Below, in pieces: positions 53,275 to 62,805 of a stretch of 64,000 nt of DNA. Source of the stretch: an uncultured Litoreibacter sp. (lineage in GTDB: Bacteria; Pseudomonadota; Alphaproteobacteria; Rhodobacterales; Rhodobacteraceae); assembly GCF_947487515.1 (NCBI RefSeq), contig NZ_CANKWO010000001.1, forward strand, positions 186,001 to 250,000, read 5' to 3'. The notes under the pieces were generated by a model. It made no database searches, was not told the DNA's origin, and was given only the letters and a program-made list of their open reading frames with translations. The position numbers and the translations under genes were made by a program. Position 1 is the first letter of the stretch, and each line of letters begins with the position of its first letter.

Positions 53275-55053
53275 ATGGTAGATATGACAACTCTTAGTAC
53301 GCGCCACTCTGGCGAGGCTTCGGCCAAGCGCATCCGCAAACGGCGCTTCGCTGAAACCCGCCTTAAGGCCTACGGCATCTTTGCCTTGGCCTGTGCGGCG
53401 GCGGCACTTATCGCTCTTTTGGCTTCGGTTGTGACCAAGGCAGGGGGGGCGTTGACAGAAACCTATCTGACGCTTCCGGTAACCTTGGACGCCGCCGAGA
53501 TTGATCCTGATGGCACAGGTGACCCCAAGATCATCCGCCGCGGAGATTTTACCGGCTTGACCAAGGACGCGCTTAAAGCTCACTTCCCCGACGCCAAAGG
53601 CCGCACGGCCCGACGCCAACTCTATGATCTGACGTCGTCAGGAGCAGCATTCGAGCTGGCTGAGAAAGTCGCAGCCGACCCGTCTTTGGTAGGTCAGAGC
53701 ATCGACTATGATTTTCTCGCCTCCGATGTGACAGACCTGTATCTGAAAGACGCCTTTGGCAGCTTCCAGTCTCAAAGCGTATCGGGACATCTGACCCTGA
53801 CCGCGGAGGGTGACAGCATAGCCGTGTCATCCACGTCAGAGGATTTCGCCCTAGCGCTGGAGCGCGTCAAAGAAGGGCTGATCGGCAAAGCAGACCGTCT
53901 TCGCAAACAGGCCGCATTGCAGGAGAACGGTGTCACTGAATTCACCCGTCGCGCCGAAGAGGCCAAGACGGATGACGACCGCCAGAAGAACGAGGCGCTT
54001 GCGATTGCTCGTGCAGCCGCCCGCGACAAACTGCTTGATGAGGCCGCAGAGCTGGACGCCCGCGCCGCTGCTGACGGCGGCAATGAAGCTTTGGATGAAG
54101 ACAACCGCTCGGTGCTTGTAAACGTGGCCGGCGGCTGGCTGAAACTGACGCATATCACCCCAACGGGCGGTGTAGCGGAGGTGGTGTTGCCGGTAGAAGG
54201 CGAAGTCGTCTCCGGCACGCCTTGGAAATTGTTCATCACAGAACTGCCCGAGGCCGCGCGCAAAGTGTCCGACAACCAGATCATCTGGATCGAACAGCTC
54301 AAATCGCAGGGCAGGGTGGATGTGGTCTTCAACACGCGTTTCTTCACAGCAGGCGACAGCCGAGAACCTGAATTGGCAGGGATTTGGGGGGCCGTCGCTG
54401 GCTCTTTCTGGACCATGGTTGTCACCTTCCTGTTGGCCTTCCCCACAGGTGTAATGGCCGCGATCTACCTTGAAGAATTCGCCCCTAAGAACAAGCTCAC
54501 CGACTTCGTAGAGGTCAATATCAACAACCTTGCGGCTGTGCCCTCCATCGTGTTTGGCCTGCTGGGGCTATCGGTATTCCTTGGGGTGTTCGGGGTTCCC
54601 AGATCAGCGCCATTGGCCGGTGGCATCGTGCTGGCGCTAATGACGCTGCCGACCATCATCATCGCCTCGCGCGCCTCCATTCGCGCGGTGCCACCCTCCA
54701 TCCGAGATGCCGCCGTGGGACTTGGGGCAAGTCCGATCCAAGCGACGTTTCACCATGTACTACCGCTGGCGATGCCTGGAATTCTAACCGGCACGATCAT
54801 CGGCATGGCGCAAGCTTTGGGCGAAACCGCGCCCTTGATTATGATCGGCATGGTGGCCTTCATTGTCGATATTCCAGGCTCGATCACCGATAGCGCATCC
54901 GTGCTGCCCGTTCAGGTGTTCCGCTGGTCCGACTTCCCTGAGCGCGCCTTTGAGGCAAGAACCTCTGCCGCGATCTGCGTGCTGCTTCTCTTCCTCGTGG
55001 TGATGAACGCCATCGCCGTATTCATGCGCAAACGATTTGAAAGACGGTGGTAG
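53275..55053 (+). CDS. pstA: Phosphate ABC transporter permease PstA with large periplasmic insertion
   Basis: Second membrane subunit of the Pst importer, 592 residues, about twice the E. coli length. TM1 lies at about 32-54. A soluble region of about 310 residues follows (55-365), with a charged coiled-coil part around 205-275 (EFTRRAEEAKTDDDRQKNEA), resembling the DUF3333 extension of alphaproteobacterial PstA. The permease core from about 367 includes the EAA loop AVGLGASPIQATFHHVLPLAMPGI. The ATG at 53275, 13 bp after pstC, is chosen; 53284 is an alternative. Confidence 0.92.
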   Translation: MVDMTTLSTRHSGEASAKRIRKRRFAETRLKAYGIFALACAAAALIALLASVVTKAGGALTETYLTLPVTLDAAEIDPDGTGDPKIIRRGDFTGLTKDALKAHFPDAKGRTARRQLYDLTSSGAAFELAEKVAADPSLVGQSIDYDFLASDVTDLYLKDAFGSFQSQSVSGHLTLTAEGDSIAVSSTSEDFALALERVKEGLIGKADRLRKQAALQENGVTEFTRRAEEAKTDDDRQKNEALAIARAAARDKLLDEAAELDARAAADGGNEALDEDNRSVLVNVAGGWLKLTHITPTGGVAEVVLPVEGEVVSGTPWKLFITELPEAARKVSDNQIIWIEQLKSQGRVDVVFNTRFFTAGDSREPELAGIWGAVAGSFWTMVVTFLLAFPTGVMAAIYLEEFAPKNKLTDFVEVNINNLAAVPSIVFGLLGLSVFLGVFGVPRSAPLAGGIVLALMTLPTIIIASRASIRAVPPSIRDAAVGLGASPIQATFHHVLPLAMPGILTGTIIGMAQALGETAPLIMIGMVAFIVDIPGSITDSASVLPVQVFRWSDFPERAFEARTSAAICVLLLFLVVMNAIAVFMRKRFERRW

Positions 55054-55056
55054 ACA

Positions 55057-55860
55057 ATGCTCGATATGACACAGACACTTCAAACGGAGCCGACCATGTC
55101 CAAAGACATCAAAATTAGCGCCAAAGGCGTGGACGTTTTCTACGGCGACACACATGCCATCAAAAATGTGAATGTCGATATTGAAGACAAGGCCGTCACC
55201 GCATTTATCGGACCGTCGGGTTGTGGCAAATCCACCTTTTTGCGCTGCATCAACCGGATGAATGACACCATCGATATTTGCCGCGTTACCGGCGACATCT
55301 TGTTGGAAAACGAAGATATCTACGCCAAGTCCGTTGATCCGGTTCAACTGCGGGCCCGTGTGGGCATGGTGTTCCAAAAACCGAACCCATTCCCCAAGTC
55401 AATCTACGACAACGTGGCCTATGGCCCGACGATACACGGTCTGGCAAAAAACAAGTCAGAGCTTGATGAAATCGTCGAGCAATCTTTGCGCCGCGCCGCA
55501 ATTTGGGATGAGGTAAAAGACCGCTTGCACCAGCCTGGCACCGGCTTGTCAGGTGGCCAACAGCAACGCCTTTGCATTGGTCGCGCCATTGCAACCGCCC
55601 CAGAAGTCTTGCTGATGGATGAGCCATGCTCAGCCCTTGATCCGATTGCCACCGCGCAAGTCGAGGAACTCATTGACGAATTACGCGCCAGCTACACGGT
55701 GGTGATCGTCACGCACTCTATGCAACAAGCCGCGCGCGTCAGTCAGAAAACTGCCTTCTTCCACTTGGGCGAGGTTGTAGAATACGGCGACACCGATAAA
55801 ATTTTCACAAACCCAGAAGACAGCCGAACCGAGAGCTACATCACCGGACGGATCGGGTAG
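55057..55860 (+). CDS. pstB: Phosphate ABC transporter ATP-binding protein PstB
   Basis: ATPase of the Pst importer, 267 residues. Walker [10 protein letters not shown], signature [15 protein letters not shown], Walker [14 protein letters not shown] and the H-loop His (VTHSMQQA) are all present, with the PstB-specific Q-loop [15 protein letters not shown]. Starts at 55057 and 55096 are both possible; GGTGG precedes the first and CGGAG the second. Confidence 0.96.
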   Translation: MLDMTQTLQTEPTMSKDIKISAKGVDVFYGDTHAIKNVNVDIEDKAVTAFIGPSGCGKSTFLRCINRMNDTIDICRVTGDILLENEDIYAKSVDPVQLRARVGMVFQKPNPFPKSIYDNVAYGPTIHGLAKNKSELDEIVEQSLRRAAIWDEVKDRLHQPGTGLSGGQQQRLCIGRAIATAPEVLLMDEPCSALDPIATAQVEELIDELRASYTVVIVTHSMQQAARVSQKTAFFHLGEVVEYGDTDKIFTNPEDSRTESYITGRIG

Positions 55861-55871
55861 GGAGCAGAACC

Positions 55872-56591
55872 ATGACTGATAAAGAACACATCGTATCGGC
55901 CTTCGACCGTGATTTGGCCGCGGTTCAAACCTTGATCATGAAAATGGGCGGAATGGTTGAAACCGCAATATCTGACGCCGCACGCGCGTTGGAATTGCGA
56001 GACGTTGAATTGGCCGAGCAGGTTCGCAAAAATGACAAGCAGATTGACGCTTTGGAAGAGCAGGTGGCCTCCGAAGTTGCGCGGATCATTGCGACACGCT
56101 CGCCCACAGCAGGTGATCTTCGCACCGTGCTGACCGTGCTTAAGATATCGGGCAATCTAGAACGCATGGGGGACTATGCAAAGAACCTAGGCAAGCGCAC
56201 TTCCGTTTTGTCCGAAATGCCCGCAATCAACGGGTCGGGCGGGGCATTGCGCCGCATGGTTCAACTTGTCAGTTTGATGCTGAAGGACGCTCTGGATGCC
56301 TACATCCAACGCGATGTGGCTTTGGCAGAAGACGTGCGGCGACGCGACGGCGATGTTGATCAGATGTACAACGCATTGTTCCGTGAGTTCCTGACCCACA
56401 TGATGGAAGACCCGCGCAACATCACCGCCTGCATGCATCTTCATTTCATCGCTAAGAACGTGGAACGCATGGGCGATCACGTCACATCGATTTCGGAGCA
56501 AGTGATCTACCTTGTGACCGGTGGGCTTCCTGAAGAAGACCGCGATAAGCAAGACAAAACCTCAATCGATAGCGCCTTGGGCAAGGTTTAA
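55872..56591 (+). CDS. phoU: Phosphate signalling protein PhoU
   Basis: Cytoplasmic helical protein of 239 residues that links Pst transport to PhoR and keeps the regulon off when phosphate is plentiful. It has the two three-helix PhoU repeats, each with the acidic metal motif region (ISDAARALELRDVELAEQV; LKDALDAYIQRDVALAEDV) and the NLERMGDYAKN / NVERMGDHVTS pair. Directly between pstB and phoB. Confidence 0.95.
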   Translation: MTDKEHIVSAFDRDLAAVQTLIMKMGGMVETAISDAARALELRDVELAEQVRKNDKQIDALEEQVASEVARIIATRSPTAGDLRTVLTVLKISGNLERMGDYAKNLGKRTSVLSEMPAINGSGGALRRMVQLVSLMLKDALDAYIQRDVALAEDVRRRDGDVDQMYNALFREFLTHMMEDPRNITACMHLHFIAKNVERMGDHVTSISEQVIYLVTGGLPEEDRDKQDKTSIDSALGKV

Positions 56592-56592
56592 C

Positions 56593-57279
56593 ATGCTCTC
56601 GCAACCTTATGTTCTTGTTGTAGAAGATAACCCTGCGCAACGCGAAGTTCTGATTTATAACATCAGTGCTGAAGGGTATCAGGTCGAAGCTGCAGAAAAC
56701 GGCGACGAAGCTTTGCTGATGATCAAAGAGCATACTCCCGATGCGATTGTTCTGGATTGGATGTTGCCCAATGTCTCGGGGATCGAGATTTGTCGCCAAA
56801 TCAAGAGCAACCCCGACACACGCGCCATTCCCGTCATCATGCTATCGGCCCGATCCGAAGAAGATGATCGTGTTCGGGGCCTCGAAATCGGCGCTGACGA
56901 CTATGTCGTCAAACCATATTCCATCGCAGAGCTTCTGGCGCGTATCCGTACTCAATTACGCAGATCACGTCCGGCTTCTGTTGGTCAGCGCTTGGAACAT
57001 GATGATGTGGTGTTGGATCTGACTGAACATCGAGTGTATCGCGACGACGCCATGCTGAAGCTTGGCCCGACAGAGTTTCGACTTTTGGCGACTTTCATGG
57101 AACGTCCTGGTCGGGTGTGGTCACGAGAGCAATTGCTCGATCGTGTTTGGGGTCGCGACATCTACGTCGATACACGTACTGTAGACGTCCACGTTGGACG
57201 TTTGCGCAAAGCTTTGTGTTCCTTCGGGGGGGATGATCCCATTCGAACCGTCCGCGGCGCTGGCTATTCTTTGGGATAA
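56593..57279 (+). CDS. phoB: Phosphate regulon response regulator PhoB
   Basis: OmpR-family regulator of 228 residues. Receiver with VVEDN, the phospho-Asp at 55 (IVLDWMLPNVSG), LSARSEE and VKPYS; winged helix with LTEHRVYRDDAMLKLGPTEF, DTRTVDVHVGRLRKAL and GAGYSLG. It binds the Pho box upstream of pstS. ATG lies 1 bp after the phoU stop. Confidence 0.96.
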   Translation: MLSQPYVLVVEDNPAQREVLIYNISAEGYQVEAAENGDEALLMIKEHTPDAIVLDWMLPNVSGIEICRQIKSNPDTRAIPVIMLSARSEEDDRVRGLEIGADDYVVKPYSIAELLARIRTQLRRSRPASVGQRLEHDDVVLDLTEHRVYRDDAMLKLGPTEFRLLATFMERPGRVWSREQLLDRVWGRDIYVDTRTVDVHVGRLRKALCSFGGDDPIRTVRGAGYSLG

Positions 57280-57793
57280 TACATCAATGCAATCATATGG
57301 ATAAGGCGATGTTTTAAACTAGGGCTCATGTTTAGAGCTATCTTTAATTTACATAATACTGATTATTAGTAAACCCAATCAGATCCTGCAGGCCACATTA
57401 ATCACCTTTACCGATCCTCCCCATCGTTAAGATTTTACGAACTGCCTTCGGTCCTTCACAGTCCACTCGTAAACGACTACCAGGCCATCGGCCCTGAACG
57501 GCAATGCTCCCATGGTGCTGCATCCACTGCGTAGCGAGCTGTATCGTGGAACGCCGCAGTCAGATCATTCGCTTCAACCGTGGCGTTTGCTTCGAGCAGC
57601 GTACTCGTTCATCTGCCGGTACGGCAAACCAGGATCTCGCATTGCACTCTGAACGTCATCAGCACGCTTTCTACAAAGCTTGATATTCCATTCTTTTACA
57701 ACGAGATGCGATGTGCATCTCATGTAATCAATGCACTGCTTTCCTATATGATGAGTAGGGTATCCATAGGCCCTGCCCCATGCCGATGCCTTG
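57280..57793. other. Non-coding gap after phoB, AT-richer, no recognised gene
   Basis: About 510 bp with no credible gene. The first 150 bp are clearly richer in A+T than the surroundings. Contains GAGATGC/GCATCTC (57703-57721, 5-nt loop) and a 59-codon frame from 57504 with no recognisable product. It could be a decayed insertion or an unrecognised RNA; nothing decisive is seen. Confidence 0.5.
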
Positions 57794-58549
57794 CTAAAAG
57801 TGATCTTTCAGACGCCGTAACTCCGCGAAAACTTCGCTGTCGCTGGCCTGCTCCAGCCCCAACTTCGTCCGAATTTCGGGGTTTGCGCAGCGCAAAAACG
57901 GGTTGGTGGCGAGCTCTTGCGCCAATGTCGTGGGAACCGTGGGGTCTCCTTGCTCTCGAAGTTGCTCAACCTCGATCATTCGATTGCGCAACGCCATATT
58001 GTCTGGATCGACCGAAACCGCAAATTTCGCATTTTCCAATGTATATTCATGGGAACAATAAATCACCGTCTGATCCGGCAAAGCTGTAAGCTTCTGCATG
58101 CTGCTCCACATGGTTGAAGGACTGCCTTCAAACAAGCGACCGCAGCCCATCACAAACAAAGTATCCCCTGTAAATACAATACGTTCTGACTTGATGTGAA
58201 AGTTCAACATATCCATCGTATGCCCCGGAGCATGAATGACCTCCACCTGTCGGCCTGCGAACGAAAAATGATCCTCGTCCGATAGCACCTCATCCACACC
58301 TGCGATCCCTGGCGGGCCATAGACGGTAGCGCCAGTGGCAGATTTCACCTCTGACAACCCCGTGACGTGATCGAAGTGATGATGCGTCACCCATATCTGC
58401 GTCGGAGTCCATCCCGTTGCGTGAATAGCCGCCATATAGGCCGGCCCGTCCCCCACATCTACTGCCGCTGTTTCGCCTGTCTCTGGGTCATGGATAAGCA
58501 CGCCATAGTTTTGTAATGGCGGATGCGGGAATTGATGGATTTGCAACAT
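57794..58549 (-). CDS. gloB: Hydroxyacylglutathione hydrolase (glyoxalase II)
   Basis: Binuclear metal hydrolase of 251 residues that turns S-D-lactoylglutathione into lactate and glutathione, the second step of methylglyoxal detoxification. The metal ligands lie in THHHFDHVTG near residue 54, APGHTMDM near 107, FTGDTLFVMGCGRLFEG near 125 and CSHEYTLENAKF near 165. The glutathione site is in LATNPFLRC. AGGAGG precedes the ATG. Followed on the same strand, 61 bp upstream, by an aldolase gene. Confidence 0.94.
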   Translation of the reverse strand: MLQIHQFPHPPLQNYGVLIHDPETGETAAVDVGDGPAYMAAIHATGWTPTQIWVTHHHFDHVTGLSEVKSATGATVYGPPGIAGVDEVLSDEDHFSFAGRQVEVIHAPGHTMDMLNFHIKSERIVFTGDTLFVMGCGRLFEGSPSTMWSSMQKLTALPDQTVIYCSHEYTLENAKFAVSVDPDNMALRNRMIEVEQLREQGDPTVPTTLAQELATNPFLRCANPEIRTKLGLEQASDSEVFAELRRLKDHF

Positions 58550-58610
58550 AGGGGCCTCCTACGGCCAAAGGTATTGTTTAGACGCTAGCGTTCACGAAAG
58601 ATCAGACACC

Positions 58611-59357
58611 CTAGCTGCGGACCGCGCGAAGTGCTCCACTTAGCAACGCTACATCAGAGGCAATCGCGACAAAGCGCGCGCCCATTTTGATATAGTGCTC
58701 CGAGCGCGCCTTATTCAATGTCAGGCATCCTGCAATCTTGCCGGAGGCCGCAATCCTGCGCAGGGCTGCATCAACGGCGGCCTGAACCTCTGGCGCATCC
58801 AAATTATGCAGATACCCCATCGATGCTGCCAAATCTGACGGCCCGACGAACACTCCATCCACCCCGTCAACGGCGCAAATTTCTTCGAGGTTCTCCAAGG
58901 CAGTCGTCGTTTCAGCCTGAACCATTAAGCACACGCGATCATTGGCCTGAGCAAGGTAGCTGGTGTCAAGATTGTAGCCTGACGCCCGTACAATTGCGGC
59001 GCCAATTCCTCGGGTTCCTTGCGGAAATTCTTTAGATGGGTAGCGCATCGCACAGGCCAGTTCACGGGCTTGGTCGGCCGTGTCGACCATCGGCACTACA
59101 ACGGTGTGAATGCCCAGATCAAGGACTTGCTTGATCATCCAGCATTCGGCGTTGGGGATCCGCACACAGGCGTCTGGCCCCAGCACGCGCGCCTGTTGCG
59201 CGACTTGGGAGATGTCATAAGGGCCATGCTCGCCGTCGATCAGACACCAGTCAAACCCCGCTGTTGCGGCAATTTCGGCAGAGGTCGCAGTGCCTAAGCC
59301 CAACCAGCATCCTTGTTGAACTTGGCCTTTTTCTAGTCTCTCTTTTAGCGACGTCAT
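58611..59357 (-). CDS. HpcH/HpaI family aldolase
   Basis: Class II pyruvate aldolase of 248 residues. The catalytic His and metal Glu regions are DGEHGPYDISQ near residue 41 and VQAETTTALENLEEI near 145, with GPSDLAASMGY near 171. Members cleave 4-hydroxy-2-oxo acids such as 4-hydroxy-2-oxoheptanedioate or 2-keto-3-deoxy-L-rhamnonate. The divergent TRAP transporter may import its precursor. Exact substrate unknown. Confidence 0.88.
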   Translation of the reverse strand: MTSLKERLEKGQVQQGCWLGLGTATSAEIAATAGFDWCLIDGEHGPYDISQVAQQARVLGPDACVRIPNAECWMIKQVLDLGIHTVVVPMVDTADQARELACAMRYPSKEFPQGTRGIGAAIVRASGYNLDTSYLAQANDRVCLMVQAETTTALENLEEICAVDGVDGVFVGPSDLAASMGYLHNLDAPEVQAAVDAALRRIAASGKIAGCLTLNKARSEHYIKMGARFVAIASDVALLSGALRAVRS

Positions 59358-59614
59358 AATTCACGCAATCCCCTGTAACTGATGATTGCATCAAGGCCAC
59401 CAAGGGCCCCATCTTTCAAGCTGGATTCGGACATCTGAGAAGAAAAATGTGCGGAATTTCAGAAAAACAGAAACTCAAACATCTCTCAACATTCAAATAC
59501 CCCCTATCTATCAATCACTTACAACTTTACTCAGCGACAAGCTTGCACAGAGCAACCTGCCCCCTACCATGTCCATATAACACGTCGGACAACTGACGTC
59601 CTTGGGAGGAACAA

Positions 59615-60628
59615 ATGAACAAACTACTCAAAACCACCGCTATAGCTGCGCTGACAGTGTCCTTTGTCGGCGAAGCGGCCGCCACCGAATGGAATGTCTC
59701 GGTCTGGGGCAAACGCCGCGCGTTCACTGAACATGTTGAGAAGCTTGCCGAATTGGTCTCTGCAAAGACCAACGGCGAATTCACCATGAATATCAGCTAT
59801 GGTGGCCTGTCGAAAAACCGTGAGAACCTAGATGGGATCTCCATTGGCGCATTTGAAATGGCGCAGTTTTGCGCTGGATACCACCGCGATAAAAACCGCG
59901 TCGTTACCGTGCTGGAACTGCCGTTCTTGGGCGTCGCAAACCTTGAGGAAGAAGTAGCGGTATCCAGCGCCGTCTATGCCCACCCTGCTGCAGCCGAGGA
60001 AATGGCGCAATGGAACGCCAAACTTCTGATGACGTCGCCAATGCCGCAGTACAACATCGTCGGCACCGGCGCGCCTCGGGACACGCTGGATGCAATGAAC
60101 GGCATGCGTGTTCGTGCGACCGGCGGATTGGGCAAAGCGTTTGAAGCCGTAGGCGCCGTGCCAACGTCGGTGACCGCGACAGAGGCCTATCAGGCGATGG
60201 AATCCGGTGTCGTCGACACCGTGGCCTTTGCCCAGCACGCCCATTTGTCGTTTGGCACCATCAATCAAGCAGAGTGGTGGACCGCCAACTTGAACCCCGG
60301 CACCGTGAACTGCCCTGTCGTCGTCAATGTCGACGCCTATGAGGCCCTGTCGGACGCCGAGCGTGCGGCGCTGGACAGCTCTGTTCCAGAGGCCTTGGAT
60401 CACTATTTGGCCAACTACGGCGAGCTGCTCAAAAAATGGGACAGCGTACTGGAGGAAAAAGGCGTCAAAAAGGTTGAGATCAGCGAAGACGTCTTGGCCG
60501 AATTCCGCGCCAAGGCTGCCGACCCGATCCGCGACGCTTGGATCAAGGATATGGAAGCCCAAGGCCTGCCTGGCCAAGAGCTCTATGACCTTGTCGTCAA
60601 AACGCTCGCCGACAAACGCGGCAGCTAA
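59615..60628 (+). CDS. TRAP transporter solute-binding protein (DctP family)
   Basis: Periplasmic receptor of a TRAP importer, 337 residues with a signal peptide (1-23, ending AAA). Family segments are NGEFTMNISYGGLSKNRENLDGI and MNGMRVRATGG with the conserved Arg that binds a carboxylate. GGAGG lies 6 nt before the ATG. A hairpin follows before the small permease gene. Substrate probably an organic acid; not defined by sequence. Confidence 0.9.
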   Translation: MNKLLKTTAIAALTVSFVGEAAATEWNVSVWGKRRAFTEHVEKLAELVSAKTNGEFTMNISYGGLSKNRENLDGISIGAFEMAQFCAGYHRDKNRVVTVLELPFLGVANLEEEVAVSSAVYAHPAAAEEMAQWNAKLLMTSPMPQYNIVGTGAPRDTLDAMNGMRVRATGGLGKAFEAVGAVPTSVTATEAYQAMESGVVDTVAFAQHAHLSFGTINQAEWWTANLNPGTVNCPVVVNVDAYEALSDAERAALDSSVPEALDHYLANYGELLKKWDSVLEEKGVKKVEISEDVLAEFRAKAADPIRDAWIKDMEAQGLPGQELYDLVVKTLADKRGS

Positions 60629-60636
60629 AGTCTAAA

Positions 60637-60662
60637 GCAGCGCCCTATTTGCGGGGCGCTGC
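60637..60662 (+). repeat. Intercistronic hairpin between TRAP receptor and permease genes
   Basis: GCAGCGCCC (60637-60645) pairs with GGGCGCTGC (60654-60662) around an 8-nt loop, in a 61-bp gap. No T tract follows. It likely raises receptor level relative to the membrane subunits. Confidence 0.6.
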
Positions 60663-60689
60663 ATCACGACATCTGGGGGAGTAACTTAC

Positions 60690-61319
60690 ATGGCCGGATC
60701 CGCCGCCGTGCTGGAAGATTCCAGCCTTCTAAGCAAGCTTGATCGGGCCTTACTGCCATTGGAGCGCTTGTTTGCCCTGCTTTCAGGCCTCACGGTTTTC
60801 TCCTTGATGTTCCTTGCCGCCTATTCCGTAACGGGGCGTAAGTTTTTCAATTCTCCGCTGTCGGGCTACGTCGATTATATCGAGGCCGCGATGCCCTTGA
60901 TCGCCTTTATGGGGGTATCTTTCGTGCAGCGCGAAGGTGGACATATCCGTATGGACATCGTGATCGCAGCCCTGAAAGGGCGCGCCATGTGGTTGTTTGA
61001 GCTGCTCTCGGTTCTTCTTATTCTTCTGGTGATACTGGCGCTCATTTGGGGAAGCTGGTCGCATTTTGATCGCAGCTTTGACATGAGCAGACCTCTGTGG
61101 AGTCGCGACAGTTCTATCGATATTGGCATTCCCATCTGGCCGTCGAAATTGCTGGTCCCCGTTGCTTTTTCCGTCCTCGCCCTAAGGCTGATGCTGCAAT
61201 CATGGGGCTATGCGCGGGCATTTGTCTTGGGATTGGAGGCGCCGGTGGCCGTGCCGTTAATCCTCACTGTAGCCGAGCAAGCCCGACTGGAAGCTGAACA
61301 ACTTGAGGGGGCCGACTGA
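60690..61319 (+). CDS. TRAP transporter small permease (DctQ family)
   Basis: Four-helix membrane subunit of the TRAP importer, 209 residues. The conserved segment is FMGVSFVQREGGHIRMDIV near residue 72; hydrophobic helices lie at about 28-50, 62-80, 105-127 and 150-172. Its stop overlaps the large permease ATG by one base (TGATG), so the two are made in equal amounts. Confidence 0.9.
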   Translation: MAGSAAVLEDSSLLSKLDRALLPLERLFALLSGLTVFSLMFLAAYSVTGRKFFNSPLSGYVDYIEAAMPLIAFMGVSFVQREGGHIRMDIVIAALKGRAMWLFELLSVLLILLVILALIWGSWSHFDRSFDMSRPLWSRDSSIDIGIPIWPSKLLVPVAFSVLALRLMLQSWGYARAFVLGLEAPVAVPLILTVAEQARLEAEQLEGAD

Positions 61320-62719
61320 TGGATGAAATCACCATTGGCCTTTGGGTGTCAGGCGGAATGCTGGCGATGGTTGTGCTGGGCATGCGGGTGGCATTTGCGG
61401 CGGCGGCTGCAGGCCTGTTCGGGTTGGTCTGGCTGCGCTGGAACGGGTTCGACTACGATCCAAGCCTATTGTGGAAGTCGGTAGAAATCAGCGTGAAGAT
61501 TGCGGGGCAAGTCCCCCACTCCAAAGTGTCGTCGCAGGCGCTGAGCCTCATTCCGACGTTTATCCTGATCGGCTATCTGGCCTATCACGCCAAGCTGACA
61601 TCCGCCCTGTTTGAGGCCGCCAAGCGCTGGTTTGCTTGGGTGCCAGGGGGATTGGCTGTGTCGACCATTTTTGCGACCGCCGGATTCGCCGCTGTGTCAG
61701 GGGCATCGGTTGCCACCGCTGCGGTTTTCGCCCGCATCGCTATCCCAGAGATGTTGAAAGTCGGATATAATAAACAGTTTGCAGCTGGTGTTGTGGCCGC
61801 AGGTGGCACCTTGGCGTCGCTTATTCCGCCCTCGGCCATCCTTGTGATCTATGCCATCATCGTGGAGCAAGACGTCGGAAAATTGTTGCTGGCGGGCTTT
61901 GTGCCTGGGGCGTTTTCAGCTGTTATCTATGCGATGCTGATCATTGGCATCGCTGTGGTCTTTAAAAACGTCGGCCCTCCGGTGACTGGTTTTACCTGGC
62001 GCGAGCGTTTTGCGTCCCTGCCTCCTGCCCTACCGATTGTGGCAGTTGTCGTTATCATTATCTTCTTTGTCTACAACCCCTTCGGAGACGCATGGGGCAC
62101 CCCGACAGAAGGTGGCGCGATTGGGGCCTTTATCGTGTTTTTGATGGCCGTTTACCGTGGCATGCGGTGGGGGCAATTGAAAGAGGCGCTTATCGACACG
62201 GCCAAGCTGACGGTGATGATTTTCACCATCATTTGGGGGGTGCTGATCTATGTGCGCTTCCTTGGCTTCGCTGATCTTCCCGGTGCCTTTTCCGACTGGA
62301 TTACCACGCTGGAGATGTCGCCGATGCTGATCCTTGTGTGCATTTTGCTGGCCTATGCGGTTTTGGGGATGTTCATGGACGCCATTGGCATGTTGCTGCT
62401 GACCCTGCCTGTTGTCTATCCGGCGGTCATGGCTTTGAACGGTGGCGAAGCTGTAACTGCCGCAGAAAGTACCTTTGGCATGTCCGGCCCCATGTGCGCG
62501 ATCTGGTTTGGAATATTGGTCGTGAAGATGGCCGAGTTCTGTCTCATCACCCCCCCCATCGGGTTAAACTGCTTCGTGGTGGCGGGGGTTCGAGATGATC
62601 TCAGCGTGCAAGATGTGTTCAAAGGCGTCACACCTTTCTTCATTGCAGATGGCTTGACCATCGCCGCATTGGTGGCCTTTCCCAGCATCGTGCTTTGGCT
62701 GCCGTCCCTTGCGGGGTAG
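61319..62719 (+). CDS. TRAP transporter large permease (DctM family)
   Basis: Ion-coupled transport subunit with about twelve helices, 466 residues. Family signatures are the N-terminal GMRVAFAAAAAGLFG, GAFSAVIYAMLIIG, PTEGGAIGAF near residue 262 and the C-terminal GPMCAIWFGILVVKMAEFCLITPPIGLNCFVV. Last gene of the TRAP operon. A GC-rich hairpin follows the stop. Confidence 0.92.
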   Translation: MDEITIGLWVSGGMLAMVVLGMRVAFAAAAAGLFGLVWLRWNGFDYDPSLLWKSVEISVKIAGQVPHSKVSSQALSLIPTFILIGYLAYHAKLTSALFEAAKRWFAWVPGGLAVSTIFATAGFAAVSGASVATAAVFARIAIPEMLKVGYNKQFAAGVVAAGGTLASLIPPSAILVIYAIIVEQDVGKLLLAGFVPGAFSAVIYAMLIIGIAVVFKNVGPPVTGFTWRERFASLPPALPIVAVVVIIIFFVYNPFGDAWGTPTEGGAIGAFIVFLMAVYRGMRWGQLKEALIDTAKLTVMIFTIIWGVLIYVRFLGFADLPGAFSDWITTLEMSPMLILVCILLAYAVLGMFMDAIGMLLLTLPVVYPAVMALNGGEAVTAAESTFGMSGPMCAIWFGILVVKMAEFCLITPPIGLNCFVVAGVRDDLSVQDVFKGVTPFFIADGLTIAALVAFPSIVLWLPSLAG

Positions 62720-62760
62720 ATGTTGCTTTTGAGTATTTGGGACCAAATGGAAATAGGGCT

Positions 62761-62790
62761 CCGCGCCCCTGATCTATCGGAGGGGCGCGG
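62761..62790. terminator. Hairpin between convergent TRAP permease and sugar dehydrogenase genes
   Basis: CCGCGCCCCT (62761-62770) pairs fully with AGGGGCGCGG (62781-62790), 10-nt loop. No strong T tract, but the 10-bp GC stem between convergent stops suggests a terminator for both. Confidence 0.6.
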
Positions 62791-62805
62791 TTCAATGCTT
62801 AAGAA

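Noticed and set aside
57504-57683. A 59-residue frame in the AT-richer gap
   Set aside because: No family match by eye, poor start context, Cys-rich random-like sequence.
57580-58089. A 169-residue plus-strand frame opposite gloB
   Set aside because: Most of it is the antisense of gloB, which has all its catalytic motifs and a strong ribosome site.
59535-59614. Operator ACGTC/GACGT upstream of the TRAP receptor gene
   Set aside because: The arms are only five bases with an 8-bp spacer and could occur by chance.
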